Positions 1 to 13,262 of a stretch of DNA of 64,000 bases are shown in pieces; the stretch's first letter is position 1; the number at the start of each line of letters is the position of its first letter. The translations under genes were made by a program, and so were the position numbers. The notes under the pieces are model-generated. The model was given only the letters and a program-made list of their open reading frames with translations. It had not been told where the DNA came from and made no database searches. This DNA is from Anisakis pegreffii (Eukaryota > Nematoda > Chromadorea > Rhabditida > Anisakidae): assembly GCA_035041965.1 (NCBI GenBank), contig JAPYMA010000070.1:1-64000 (forward strand), written 5' to 3'.

Positions 1-1249
1 TAGTTAGAAACATGGATAGAATGGAAAGATATCATGGTTTCCGTATGTTTTGAATGTAACAATGTAACGAGCACACTATGGGAATGTAACGATGTTTTCA
101 TTACGTTCGAATGACTGATGGTATGATGAGAAGTCTTAAAACGTTTTGTGGCTTATATGACGTCACTTCACCTGCTCTGGTCGCTTCTCGCTCTGTGGCA
201 GATCAGCCTCGATTTGTTCGAGGGTAATATTGTTTTGTTTGAATGATATTTTGAATGATTGTTTTGATATTACTTTGATTATTGATTGACTTCATCGTAA
301 TTTTTGATTATATTTCTGATTTTGATCGTACTTTTGATTATAATCTTAAATTATAATGATATAAGTATGGTAAATATAATTTGCGATTTACACCGATCGA
401 ATTCCTGAAAGGAACCGAATAGAATCATCAAACATGTTGTATATTAAATCAAAAAATATCACCAAGTAACATCATTTACTACGATTCGAGTTGCTAATGT
501 TGCATGTACGGGGTGATAAACATGCATATCATGTTCTCATTTTCACAATTTGTCATGTTCCGTCTGACTTCAACTATGAAAATGTATACCAACTAAATGC
601 CGTCTTGATTTTAGCAATCTGAACTGTATTAGGCTGGTGGAATTATTTGTCATCAACGGCAGAATTAAAAAGTTCTGTCATTCGTACATAATAAGTAGGA
701 TGTTATTTGCATTATGTAGTATGTTGTGTAGTTACGAGTTACGACCAGTGTAGAACCTTATAATGAACTGTTGTTTCTTTATGTGCAACATCCAACTTAT
801 AATACAGTTTAATGTTATTATAATGCTATAATTGTAATCCATACGGTTAATCGTCATCATTATCCGCTAACCACTGATACTCATTATAATCCAGATAGCC
901 TGAAGTCATATTCAGCTTTCAAAATTCAACGTGATATTACAGTTTTTGAGTTTATATTGATATCCAGTTGACAGTATTGATTATGTGACTCGTATTGTCT
1001 TACTTGTGTGGTTCGTATTCGTTTGATTATATATGATAGTCGTGATTGTATGCGATAGCCGTTGAAGACGTATTGAATATTGGTATTTATTATCGTTTAC
1101 ATATGATAGCCGTGATTATATCTATATATGATAGTCGTTGTCGCTTGTTATTACGGAGTTTATATTGATTTGAGTTGAATCCATTATAGTAGTAGCAGTT
1201 TCGAATATACATCTGATATGATACATATGATACATCTGAAAAATGAAGC
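1..1249. other. AT-rich gene-free stretch
   Basis: I see no coding exon with both splice signals here on either strand. The sequence is AT-rich. Around 1020-1150 a short phrase of the type GATAGTCGTGATT/GATAGCCGTTG recurs several times with variations, which suggests a worn-down repeat rather than a gene. Confidence 0.4.
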
Positions 1250-1359
1250 AGTAGAACATTTTCCTCTCTATTTATCCGGGCTGGGGACCGGCGCTAAGCT
1301 GGTTTGACTAGCTGTTTTGCCAGTCAAGCCAACTGAGTGGCTAGATTAAAAATGTTTTT

Positions 1360-1660
1360 TTGCTGCTGAGGCAGGAACCTGTAGAAGAGGAAAGAAGGTT
1401 CCAAACCTCAAAAGGCCAACCGTGGCCACAGCGGAAAAGACGGGGCATAAGCTTACCGAACTCAAGACAGACAATTAAAAGACAGTCATGCTCAGTCAAG
1501 CTCACTCAGCTCAAAGCTCAAGACAGACAAGAAGACGCTCATGTCAAACTCACTCATGCTCAAGACGGAGAAGAAGACGCTCGAAGACAAGGCTTACCTC
1601 ACGACCCCCAAAAAATTCTATCTCATGGCTCATGTTAAAGTCCCAATGAGCCGCCATCAC
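1360..1660. repeat. Short imperfect tandem duplication, GC-richer
   Basis: The phrase GCTCAAGAC followed by AAGAAGACGCTC occurs twice within about 60 bases near 1510-1585, and CTCA-rich phrases recur around it. The reading frame open across it is explained by this repetition. It sits directly before the GA-rich minisatellite and may belong to the same element. Confidence 0.35.
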
Positions 1661-1682
1661 GCCTCTCGACTGGTCGCCGGCG

Positions 1683-2380
1683 ATACCCCCTCTCCCTACC
1701 CTTCGCCCTTCCCCTCACCCTCCTCCCTTCTCCCGCCTCCCCTCGCCCAGAGGGCAGAGAGTTCAGCGGGAAGGGGAGAAAGAAAGGGGAGGAGGGGTGA
1801 GGGTCGGGAGAGGGACAGGAAAGGGGTGGTGCCGGCGAACCAGCCGGAGAGGCGTGCTGTAGGACCCCTAACCCCCCTCTCCCCGCTCAAAGACCTTAAG
1901 GGAAAGGAAACAAAGAGGAAGAGAGAGAGATCCGGCTGCGCCATCGTCCGTCCGTCCGTCGTCCGTCCAGTCGTCCATCCAGCGAACAAAAGAACAAAGA
2001 GAGAGAGAGAGAGAGAGGGCGAGAGAGAACCGGCTTCGCACCATCGTCCGTCCTCGTCGCACGTCCAGTCGTCCATCCGGCGAACAAGGGAGAAAGAGAA
2101 TGGAGGAGAAGAAAGAGAGAGAGAGGAAGAGAGAGAGAAAAGAGAGAGAGAGATCCGGCTGCGCCATCGTCCGTCCGTCCGTCGTCCGTCCATCCAGCGA
2201 ACAAAAGAACAAAGAGAGAGAGAGAGAGAGGGAGAGAGAGAGAGAACCGGCTTCGCACCATCGTCCGTCCTCGTCGCACGTCCAGTCGTCCATCCGGCGA
2301 ACAAAGGGGAAAGAGAGTGGAGGAGAAGAAAGAGAGAGAGAGGGAGAGAGAGAGGAAGAGAGAGAGAGAGAACCGGCGAA
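1683..2380. repeat. Compound minisatellite: (GA)n tracts with CGTCC blocks
   Basis: Long GAGAGA tracts alternate with GC-rich blocks built from CCGTCCGTCC. A block beginning TCCGGCTGCGCC starts at 1931 and again at 2154, a period of about 223 bases. Each period contains a second related half-block beginning CCGGCTTCGCAC, so four related subunits can be recognised. Base composition is very different from the AT-rich surroundings. Several frames on both strands stay open for 95 to 317 codons here, which is what simple repetition without TA-containing triplets produces, so I do not call a protein. Confidence 0.75.
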
Positions 2381-2399
2381 AGCCTGAAAATGCGAAAAT

Positions 2400-4286
2400 A
2401 TTGTATCAAATCCAGAAGATGTATTGAAATTGAAACATTGACATTATCTAGTAACTACAACATAACTGTTTTCATCTCAATGTCTATCACATAAAAGTAT
2501 TCCGCACAGTGACGATACTAACTGTATACTCTGAAATAGAATCACTCAATCTCAAATAATCATCGACTGATTCCATCCGCATGAATTGTGTTTATTTTAT
2601 CGATACTTCATTATTCTACCACGTTGATTATAGTTATTGCATTACTTTCTCATGTTGCACCATATGAGCAATTAATTGAATAGATAATATCAACTGATAC
2701 CTCGGATTTATTGAGGCTTATGTAAGTGTTGATCCATCACGTCGTTAATGCGTGTCAAACCAACGATCCGTCATTGTCGTCCGTTCATCACGTATCGCTC
2801 TTGTAAATATCCATCTTAGAATACAACCATATGACCGTGTAGACATACAATCATATCGTAGTAATATATTGTCCCATTAGAATTCACTATAGAGCCATAT
2901 ATCCAGATATTAATCATGTAATAACCACCATAATTTGGTATTTAGTATAACCGTTTATTGATATATTATTAACCATTAACCATAATGATATTTTATTAAC
3001 CATATTAACCACTTTATTATCAACCACATTAACCATATTGAAGGAGCAGCAATACTCACCGATTTCATCGAACTAGAATTAAGTTATGCTATGAAAAAGA
3101 GCCCTTTTATACATTTCGCTTTGGGCGTATTCCCGCTTCGGGAATATTTAAATTCGGTTTCGCCAAATCAAATATTTCAAAATTCCCACCAGCTGAATGT
3201 GATGATCTATTGAAGAATAATTTATCAATGCATAGAAACTAATGATGATGGTGATGATCAAAACATAAATGTGTCTTTCATTTTTGCCCAACATTTTCTA
3301 CTTTAGGACCGGTCAAGTTTTTTTATAATGGACGTATCTCAGAATATGATAGTTCATATGATAGAGAATTTTATTCTATACAAAATGGTCACAACTTCTC
3401 CAATCAGTTCGCAATGAATCACCCCTCAAAGCGGTCTTTTTCTGATATACCAGCGGTATAAATAAATGTTTAACGTCGTTCAAGTATATCATCTGCTCTA
3501 CTCACTGTTCTCTGTTTGTCTCACTTCCGCGGGATAGTTCTTTCGATGTCGTTCTAGTCTCTCACTTGCTCCAATGGTTGTTCCCTGCTTATCTCTCCTC
3601 GCGCGACGCGGTCGTGACTCCGCCCTCCTTCCGCCGACACGCGCATATGGCGAAGTGCGTACGCACCTAGACAATCGTCACAGTGCCATACAAATCACCC
3701 GATTCCATTTATTGCACTGAATTCAGTGCTAAACAGAATCACCCGATTCCATTTGGCGCTGAGTTCGGTGTAAAGCATAGGCCCACGCAACCTGTTTCAC
3801 CTAGAGGAAATGTTTCAGGTGTTCAAAAAGCAGATCGCTTAAAAAAGAGCAGAATTACCAGTTAGTCTTAGGAACCCAAGTTCGGGGAGTGCGAAATTGC
3901 CGGTGCTGGGCTGAGCCAAAGGTTTGATGGACCGAGCGGAGGCTTGCTGAGTAGGGCCGGACCAAGGCTTGTCGGTCGGGGGTAGCTCAGAATTATTCTT
4001 ACTTTGACCCGGCAAGTTTTGATCTGGACCGGTAAGACCTAGCTCAACCCAGTAAATCTTGACCTGACGTAGTAAGTGTCGGTCCGACTCGGTGATCGGA
4101 ACCGACAGTTCCAAAGCGCGTAATTATTGAAGTTACTTGGACCTTACGGAACTAAGAATTGCTTTACTCGATCCAGTGATTTATTAGAAGAATCGCGCTT
4201 TTCTAATGCAATTTGAGACGTCTTATAGATTTTGATTGTACTATAATTATATGAAGTGAATATTTATTAAAATGGTTTGCACAATT
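2400..4286. other. Gene-free region with promoter-like and mobile-element-like debris
   Basis: No supported exon. Around 3456 there is a TATAAATAAA box followed by a pyrimidine-rich, CpG-containing stretch up to about 3680, unlike the local background. At 3688-3760 a phrase AATCACCCGATTCCATTT is directly repeated. Between about 3900 and 4110 a GC-richer segment repeats variants of ACCGGTAAG/CCCAGTAAATC. This could be part of a retroelement terminal repeat, but I find no reverse transcriptase, integrase or paired ends, so the class is unknown. Confidence 0.35.
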
Positions 4287-4293
4287 CAGCTCT
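4276..4293 (+). promoter_or_regulatory. Likely trans-splice acceptor of the calpain-7 mRNA
   Basis: An ACAATTCAG acceptor ends at 4289, four bases before the initiator ATG at 4294, and no exon upstream joins to it. In nematodes this arrangement is typical of spliced-leader addition. This is an inference from spacing only. Confidence 0.4.
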
Positions 4294-7200
4294 ATGGATG
4301 ATGCAACGTATTCAGCTGAGAAAGCAATTGCGTATGATAATGCTGGTCGATATGATGCGGCTATTTATTTCTATGTTGTGAGTTTGGCTGAATTATCATT
4401 TATGCATTCAATTTCTTGTTTATTTTGTAGCTCATCAATTGGATTGTGTTGGTTGATTTGTATATATAAACGTTCCAGTATATAAAAATACAATTCATAT
4501 CTGCCTAGTTGATAAATAATTTGCTTGTGGCAGTGACGATTTTGAAAAAATTCGTTAATTTTCGCCCCCTCGGTACCGTTCGGCTAAATTGTATTAATTG
4601 ATAACATTACTCAAGACCATTCGATATCACAGATTTGTGGGCTGTTCAAAAAAGTTAAGAAACCAAAGGTGGTGTTTTCGAACGTAGTATTCCACACCAA
4701 CTCATATTCTGTGTTGTTTTTGATTGTTGAATTTCAGGATGCTGCGAATACGATTCTGAATTTGATCCGTCAAAATAAGGTTCCGGCATCGTTCAGAGCA
4801 AGTGCAGAAGGATACATCAGTCGAGCTGAGTATCTCAAAGTTCAGCGTAAGTGGTTCTTCATTACGTATCTGTTAATTATTCATAGAGTCTCACCGATTT
4901 GCTTTAAATCCCTTGTTATTGTTTGAGAAATGTTTCTCAAATTTCAGTCAACTGTTACGTTATTTGCACCACTTTTGATTTCATCTCGAATCACACCATT
5001 TCCCATAATAACACTCACGTAAAATTGATATACGAACGGAGATGTGAGCGTTTAGTTTGATAAAATTAATTAAGGCACGTCGATGGTGTGTAAAAATATC
5101 AAAGATGAGCATCAGAATAATTTGGAACGTTCTGAATTTCTTCTCTATCAAGCGTTAGACGCCGATCAAGCGGGTAACGCATCTGACGCCATTACTCTGT
5201 ACTCTGAGGCCATTCAACTTTGCTTAAAATCGGTATTTAGTTTGTTTCTGAAGTGTTATATTTTTTTAAGGAGCTAGGGGTGGTCACTCTGTGCGAACTG
5301 GAGAAATCTTCCGGCCGTTTTCTAATAAAGAATTCAACAACAACTTCACTCTCGAAACAGCTCAAAAGCGTTTTTTTTTCTCAGACGATAACGCAATTTG
5401 TGGAAATACATTTGATATTGAAGTGTAGGTGGTGGTCGATTGTATGCATTACTGATTTTTAGGCGGCTACATGTGGCCTTGAAATGCAGAAAAAGTTACG
5501 AGATTTAGCGAAAAGAGCTCTTGATCGTGCGGAAATTCTCAAGGGACATAGCAGTAAAGAGCAATCAACTGAACACATCGGTCTACCTGAAGTGCCAACC
5601 GATGGTATTCATTGATAATAACTGATTGTTTCATTGTCTTCTAATAAAGATAGTCAGATCATTTATATTTGACCAGTGACTGTATTAGAAATTCAGTGAC
5701 ACAATGTTAATCGTAAGCTATTCCATCTTAACATCTTGCTATAGAGGAACTATTTTAGAATAGAAGAGAACTGACTATGAATAGAAGGAAACTATTTTCG
5801 CTAGTGATACTTTATAAAAATATATGGTTGCAATCGCCCACTTCTAATATCTTGCTCAGTTTCGCAAGATAGAGTATCACTTCGATGAGTATAATAATAT
5901 GAAGTACCATCACTAGTGATTGGTACTACTTCTCTAATTGCTATTACAATTGAAGAGCTGTCGCACTTGAAACTTGACGATCGGAGTGGGAAAGGGTCGC
6001 GTTCGGCTGGTTCCACCCCAACAAAGGTAAGTAAGGTCATAACCACCGACGGTGAAGATGATGGACGTCTCGGAAAAGATGAACTTGCTGTGTTGGCTAT
6101 TACGTCGAACATCAACTCACGACAATACGTACCATTTTTAGCGGTTGATCTCAAGGAACGCTTCGCTTATCCTGTACCTTTTACGTGCGTTTATTGTGTT
6201 TCGGTTTTGATATTTTTTGTTTGATTTTTTTAAAATTCTGTTGCTTGCGTCTAGATTTCATCGCTTCTTCAGTCAACTTCAGATTCGTTATCTTAAATTT
6301 TTTAGTTCAAAATTTGAATGGAATTTCGTATAAATGTTTGATTTGTAGATTTTTTTAACATAATTGCGGAACAGTTTTATCCAACTATACGTAGTGATTC
6401 AGCAATGAATTATTTAGTTTTGTTTTGTTTTTTCAAAAAAATTATATTGCATATAAATTCGATTGATAATATGAGAGGTATTGTAAACATTTGCAGTGAT
6501 CATCATGGACTGCTCGTATTGGCTGCTAAACAAAAGCAGCGTTTAAGTAAATGGTTAAGACCAAACGAAATCATGCAGTCACCAACAATTATTCAAAACA
6601 TTGATAGTGGTACTATCAAACAGGTTTGTTTCATAAGCTTCATGTTGCTTATTGACAGTTGCAATTATTCGCGAATTCATCAGTTTTGTGTGATACTTGT
6701 GTAGAGTGGATTCTTTTTGAGTGAAGTGGAGATATTGACTTCGTTAATCTCATCCGTTTCAGACAATTGTTTCGGACTGCTCCTTTATCGCTTCGCTTTC
6801 CATATCAGCCAGATATGAGAAACGATTCGGAAAACGTTTGGTGACGAGGTGATCCGTCGTTGTTTTTATTGGTTCTTTATCACATTGTTTCGGTGCGATT
6901 ATATACTAACCGATCATTGATATTATCTGTTCCATTAATAACTATTCAATTCTCCTTTTCTGTCTCATTATAAGTTGTGAAAATTTTATTTTGCAACGCT
7001 TTCATGAAATGAGTATATCATCCAAAATTCATTTCATTTCAAATTTTTAACATTCGATTAATAAAAGTTTCAGTATTATCTTCCCACAAAATAAACGCGG
7101 TGAACCAATTTATAATCCTTGTGGTAAATACATGATCAAGTTGCACATTAATGGAGTTTGGCGAAAGGTATTTGTAACGAGTATTATAAGGATTGATAAA

Positions 7201-10200
7201 GTTATTGCAGAGTTTTTAATTGATGTCACTTGTAAGAGGAGTTTTTTGGCGCTTTAAAAATGGTTATATGGATGTTTGTTTCAGGTAATCATTGATGATT
7301 TGTTCCCAATTGGCGAACACGGTGACTTTCTGTGTTCATACAGTCAAAACAAGTAAGTATTGTTTTGTTGTTTTGCTGGAACTGCTCAGCAAACTCGTTA
7401 TTCTGCATTGTTGAAGAACGTGTTAGAAAAAACTTGTTTCGACCCATCAGTAAAATGATACTAGATTAATGAAGTGGATTAACAATGCATAATGGGATAT
7501 ATATTGAAACATATCAATCAAATTATTACCATAACGAAAAAATCTATTGTAATTTACGTGGATAATATGCATAACTGTGAATTCAACGTTTCGGCAGTTC
7601 AAAATAATTGATAGTTGAATTATGTAATGTTGCAAGAATTGTTGATGAAACTGAACAATATCATCAGAATTATAAAGAAAATTGAATTTTAGGAACGAGT
7701 TATGGGTATCGCTATTGGAGAAAGCTTATATGAAAGTGATGGGTGGATATGATTTCCCCGGATCTAACTCGGTATACTTAAAGGCGCTAGTATTTTTTGT
7801 GGCAAATACAGTTCTCGTTCTCTTGATAATCCTAATCCTCATCGCGGCATTGAGTGCTTTCGATAACAGCTGTTGTGCTTATGACCGTTGTAATGGAATT
7901 GTACTCGATTGAAAACCAAAATATTTCATTGATCGTAAAATTACTAATCTTAAGTGATGATAAGAAATGAATAAGAATAACAATGATAAAGGCACTCGAG
8001 GAGATAAGCGATAGTAAAACTCAATCAAAATACAGAGTATCGATATGCATGCGTTGACTGGATGGATCCCGGAGCGAATCGCTATTCGACCGGACCCGAA
8101 AGAGTTCGATGCGGATGCCGTTTTTGAAAAACTACTTACGAGGTAAGATGGTTTTAATTGAAGTTATATTCAAGGCTTGAATAAGATTTGTTGTAATAAT
8201 ATTGTTACTCTGAATCCGATTTTTTCACTTTTGTTTACGTTATTGGTACTCATCAATGCTTCGCTTCAAAGGAATCTCCTATATTCCTTATCTTTCCTCC
8301 TAATCAGTAATTTTTATGCATTCAAAAACGTTGTCTTCCATATATTACTTGCATATGAGTGACATAATGGTAGTCTATAAATTTCCTCAGCAATTTGCTG
8401 TGATTGTAACCGAAATATTTTAAAGTTTGCTGGGAGTGTGAAGAAAAAAAATTTAAAAAATGTTCAGATTTCATAAAGGGCATTGCTTGATCACCCTGGC
8501 AACTGGCAAGATGTCACAGAGTGAAGCCGATCGTACGGGTCTTGTTGATACGCATGCTTATGCAGTGTTAGATCTAAGAAAGGTTTCGGTACGTGCCCCA
8601 TCCTTTTATTTATATTCACAAATGCGACTTTATTCGTCAAATTGTTTTTGATAACATTTCATTGAGACGAGAAGCATTCAGTCTCATTTCAGAACAAACG
8701 AATGTTGATGGTGAAAAATCCGTGGACTCATCTGAGGTGGAAGGGTCGTTATTCGGAGAAAGACACCGCCAGTTGGACGGCTGAGCTTCGTAAAGCACTC
8801 AATTACAATCCATCTGACGCACAACAGTTTGATGATGGTTACTTTCGATTTATTCATAAATGAAATTATTTTATTTGAGTGATACTATCTTCATGGAAAA
8901 CTGCACTATTACTTTTGGAAGAATTTCTCTATTGGGAGACTTTCTCAGTGATTAATTTTGAAAAAATAATGAGAAAATTTGTATGTTTTAGGTATATTTT
9001 GGATTGATTATGAATCAGTTTGTCATTTCTTTGATGTGTTCTATGTGAATTGGGATCCATCGATATTCAAATACACTTATGGTTTACATTCGTTAGTTTT
9101 TTTGGTTTGATTGATAACGTATTTTTAATCGTTCTTGTTGACCAACTTAAATTTTGATTGGTTTCTGGTTTGTTCATTTGGTGATATTGAAGCAATTAAA
9201 GCCATAATGAAAAGCGTTGAGAATGAATGGAAGGCCCTTCCCAATTTCTATTTATTTCTTAGAGCAAGTTGTTATCATTTATTGTATGTTACTGTTATTC
9301 TTCACTCCTGCTGTTGTTTTTCACCAGCGCGAGAGATCAATATTTTAGATTGTTTAGTTTTATAAGTCAACGGTGATAAGGAATTATCCATTTATTATCA
9401 GTGTTCGAAGAAACATCCATTAGAACGGAATAATTCATCGAAGAAAACTTTAGAAAATGGTCAGCCGGTATGGGACCCGTAAAAGATCTTTATAGTGTAG
9501 CTGATAATCCACAATATTCGTTGGAAGTGAACAATAAAAGTGGTTCGTGTGCGATTTGGATTTTATTGACGAGGCATATTACTGATAAGGTAAGGTGTGA
9601 ATGTGTACTGCCTTTTGATCGTCGATGTAGTTGAGTCTCCTCGATGCAATTACTTCGGTTCTCGTATATTATTACTAAACGTTAGTGAATTGGTCGTTGT
9701 CATTCATATGGAATTTCTTTGATGAATTCACACAACTTTTAATTGTTTTGCGTTTCAGGCAGATTTTGCTGATAATAAAGAATTTATAACGGTGATGGTT
9801 TATAAGTCGGGCAAAAAGGTCTATCTGCCATGTGAGTGATATTCTGTTTCATCTTAATTGCTATTCGAATTAGAAGTCATTGTGATATGTTAACTGTAAG
9901 AGCATCGAAACTTTTCATGTTTTTGATTTATTTAGTTTTCTTCGGGAATGTATACGTAACTTCGTGTTTTAAGGGATATATTTACTGGATGGATGATATT
10001 CATTTGCAAATTAAATTTTAAAATGTAATAATTCTAGTTGATCCGAAACCACTAATGGATCCTATTCGTATCAACAGTCCACACTATTTATGTCAAATGA
10101 CTGTCAAAGAAGCAGGTATTCACAACTATACACTGGTCGTTGCTCAGGTGTGAGCTTGCTTTCATTCAGTTTACCTCTCTAATTTCGTTGAAGAATGCAA

Positions 10201-11584
10201 TCTCTATTGCGTTATTAGTAGAGAGAGCATTCTTTCGTACGCATTCGAAATTCCTTTTTATTTGATCACTTGTTAGAGTGCATATGCAGATTTATACGTA
10301 CACGAAATCGATAAGTGAGACATTCGAAATTTGTAAACAGTTTTCGGGTATTGAAAGGTTTAGATGATGAATGTTTTTTTGTATTTGCAGCATGAAAAGT
10401 TGAACACCATTTATTACACACTGAGGGTCTATTCGAGTGCGGAATTTCGTCTTCAAAAAATGAAAGTTCCATATACAAATAAGAAAAGGGTAAATCTTGC
10501 GAAGATGTTCATTATTTGTCTGTTTCATTTTTGAATTTAATTCTGTACAATTATGGTGAAGCATTGTTTTCATTTGTTTGACATGATTCTTTACTGACGA
10601 ATTATCGTAACTGTCATCCGTACGGTAGAAATTTTGACATTTGTCTGATTAAATGTTCAGTGATTACTAAGTTTCGTGATTTCAGATAGCGATAATTGTA
10701 AATTCGGTAGTGATAATGATAGTAATAGGTGATAGTCATAATAAGAGATACTGTTAAGGAGACTGGTGAATGGAAGGATAAAACGGCTGGTGGATGTGGG
10801 AACGGGCCGAGTAGAGAGACGTATAAGTATGAAATGAATCTGTTTTTTATATATTTAGTCATGATGATATTTCACTGATCAAATTGCTAATGAAACTAAC
10901 AGCATTCATTTTCGTTTGTTTGTTTGTTGATAGGTGTCAGTATGCAAAAGTATTAATTCATTTAGTTTTATTTTCATTGAAAAGTCCTACCGAATAATCT
11001 CTTTTCAAAACACAAGTGAAAAAAACCATGCGGGTGTTACTATTTTATTTGTAGAAATAATCCAATCTATCATGTATCGTTGGATGAAAGTAGTGATGAT
11101 AATGATCTATTGATTGAACTAAAAGGACCAAAACAGTATAGTGTTGGTTTTGATGTGAAGCAAGTTTCATCGCCACGAAATAAACCCTTCGAAAGATGTA
11201 ACTCTGGAGCTTATAGGTAGCAAAACTTCAAATTATATTTGAAATCGTTTATTCCATTGAATTTATCTCTTTTCACTGATCAGTTTTACAGAAAACAGAT
11301 AGTGATGTATCATTCACATTGTATTGAAACTTCTTAATCAAAAAATTTTGAAGAGTCAGAGATTATCTCATTAAAGTATATTGTGTTTTAATTTGTTCGA
11401 ACAAATCTTTAAAGCCAAATTGATTAATTGTTTTCAAAGGCCCGGTTATACCATCCTAGCGTTGGAGTCGGTCCCGGCTGGCGTATACTCGATACAGCCA
11501 ATGACGTTTCTCAAGGATCAACAAGGACCATTCTTTTTGACCGTTGAAGCTTCTTGTGGTTTCACAATGAAGCGAATTCAGTGA
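4294..11584 (+). CDS. Calpain-7 (PalB-type) cysteine protease, 21 exons
   Basis: Intracellular cysteine protease. Calpain-7 relatives bind ESCRT-III through N-terminal MIT domains and act at endosomes (family knowledge). Exons: 4294-4377, 4738-4846, 5075-5232, 5463-5604, 5956 (or 5917)-6184, 6497-6623, 6763-6848, 7074-7167, 7285-7352, 7693-7771, 8036-8142, 8468-8582, 8693-8837, 8992-9091, 9454-9589, 9759-9831, 10038-10147, 10391-10489, 10759-10826, 11055-11216, 11440-11584. All junctions keep frame and give 811 residues, close to human calpain-7. Two MIT-like repeats lie at about 1-64 and 71-145. The protease core starts near 220. The triad is complete: Cys289 in SDCSFIASL, His457 in THAYAVLD, Asn475 in [11 protein letters not shown]. 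The block [10 protein letters not shown] is nearly identical to the family. The C-terminal beta-sandwich (C2-like) domains run from about 540 to the end, with RINSPHYL and GPKQYSVGF. The acceptor of exon 5 is the least certain point. Confidence 0.95.
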
Positions 11585-12573
11585 AAATCGTGACAAATAC
11601 AATTTGACCCGTGTGAAGAATATTTTATTGCGTTTGTACATGATTATTTTGTGTCACAACGGGACTAGGTTTGTGCCAGTCAATTTTCGGATCTAATAGC
11701 ATTTTTTTGAGTTGATCGTAGAATATGTGAATGATAGTTGTGTTTGTATTCACACTTTTCAGAATGCTGTAATTTTATTTTTGGTTATTATAATGCTTTG
11801 AATTAATGCTCCATAAGTCATTTTTTGAGTTCATTTATGTTGTCAATATTTTCCCTTTCCGAACAAAATTGCTCTTTTAGAAAAGATTTCATTTCTTCAC
11901 ATCGAACGATGCTGAATAAGCAATGGAGAAACTGGTCGTTGACTTTGACATTTTCGATAAAAGAAAAAAGTAATTTCGTTTATTGGAATGTTCGAATGAA
12001 TCAATAGCTCATCCAGTTTCGTCCACATAAAATGCTAGCGATGGTCTCCTTTTGATTCAGTGTTATTCCGTTACGATAGAACTTTTGTGTCTGATAGCAA
12101 CAGAGGATTATTGTTGTTTGCATCTAAGAAGTGTGCTCACTCTCTTGAGGTTTTTCAGCAATTGCTTCTTTCGTTCAATTCCATTGAATGGCGAATTTAT
12201 TCCTTTCAACTTCCATAAAAACATACACCATTATCTTTTATGAACGCATCAAAACTCCTCCCCGCAATAACATCTTCAGCTGTTCACTGGAATGTTCCAT
12301 TATCTCTCAACAATACAGCTTTCCACTTACTAGTTTGCCATATAAACGCCGTGTATTCTTCATTTGTCCTCATCCAATCTAACCTCATCATATCACTCCA
12401 TTATTCCCACTCACGCGCTCAACAGTCTTTTGCATTTAAAATGTGAACATTTCGTATAGTTGATACTGTGAAATATTTATGTGCATTTCAAATGCTTTAC
12501 GTTTTATTTGATTTTGAATGGTATTTGAACTGAACGTGTCAAAATGTGAATAAATATTCAAAAGTAAAGCCTC
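11585..12573. other. Calpain-7 3' flank, no gene seen
   Basis: AT-rich sequence holding the 3' UTR of the calpain-7 gene. Short frames of 60-68 codons on the plus strand lack splice signals or recognisable protein character and look like chance openings. Confidence 0.4.
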
Positions 12574-12973
12574 ATGGTGAGAACGAAGTCAATCACTGGA
12601 AAGAAAACTGAAATGACATCTGCTTCAATGCTCGAGCTCAATTTGGCGATGTTTGAGCTGAGATGTAATGAAGAGGCGGCCTGCGCAGTGAGCTATTGGC
12701 CAATGCAATTGCTGGTGAGACTTATTTAAAGATCGTGGAATTGTGGTAATAAATGATGGTGTAATCAGTCAAAAAAAATCAATCGTTACGGCCATATTGA
12801 TCTTCCGAATAAGACTTGAACTTCTCAAGTTTTGTGTGATTGTCGTTTCCTTAACTTTCTTTCGTATTCAATTGCACTCAACTAACACAATTGTATCTTG
12901 TGAATTGCAGTATCATTCAATTAATTTTATCTGTGAAAATAATCGAAACAACGGTGGTAATAAGTTGAATTGA
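12574..12973 (+). CDS. Very weak candidate two-exon small gene
   Basis: An ATG at 12574 opens 47 codons that are GC-richer than the flanks and end at a consensus donor (GCTG/GTGAGA after 12714). A GAATTGCAG acceptor before 12911 starts a segment that continues in the same phase for 20 codons to a TGA at 12971-12973. The product would be about 67 residues with no recognised family. No upstream promoter signal and no homology can be claimed, so chance remains quite possible. Confidence 0.18.
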
Positions 12974-13262
12974 CATAAGTTCTCTGTGGAAAGTAGAATG
13001 CTCGATACAGGTTCATTGCTCATTCCAAATCGTCGTCGTTTGTGACAAGTAGCAAAATTCCAGGATACCATGTGAAAACAGGAAGAGTGTAGGTGATGTA
13101 TATAATTTGAAATTAAATTGTTGATGTCAACGGACTGAGGTGTAGGAAAGTCACGGATTCTGATGCATTCCATGCGTGCGAGATAGAAGTAAACCAAGAA
13201 CCTTATAAGGTCGCGAAAACATTCGACACGGCTAATGCTGTTCAGGTATTGGGTGCAAGGCA

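Noticed and set aside
1541..2494. 317-codon open frame on the plus strand and 237-, 141- and 127-codon frames on the minus strand
   Set aside because: They follow the (GA)n and CGTCC repeats, giving Arg/Glu or Ser/Leu runs in several frames at once. Simple repeats without stop triplets explain them.
5801..6154. 117-codon minus-strand frame
   Set aside because: Shadow of calpain-7 exon 5 on the opposite strand.
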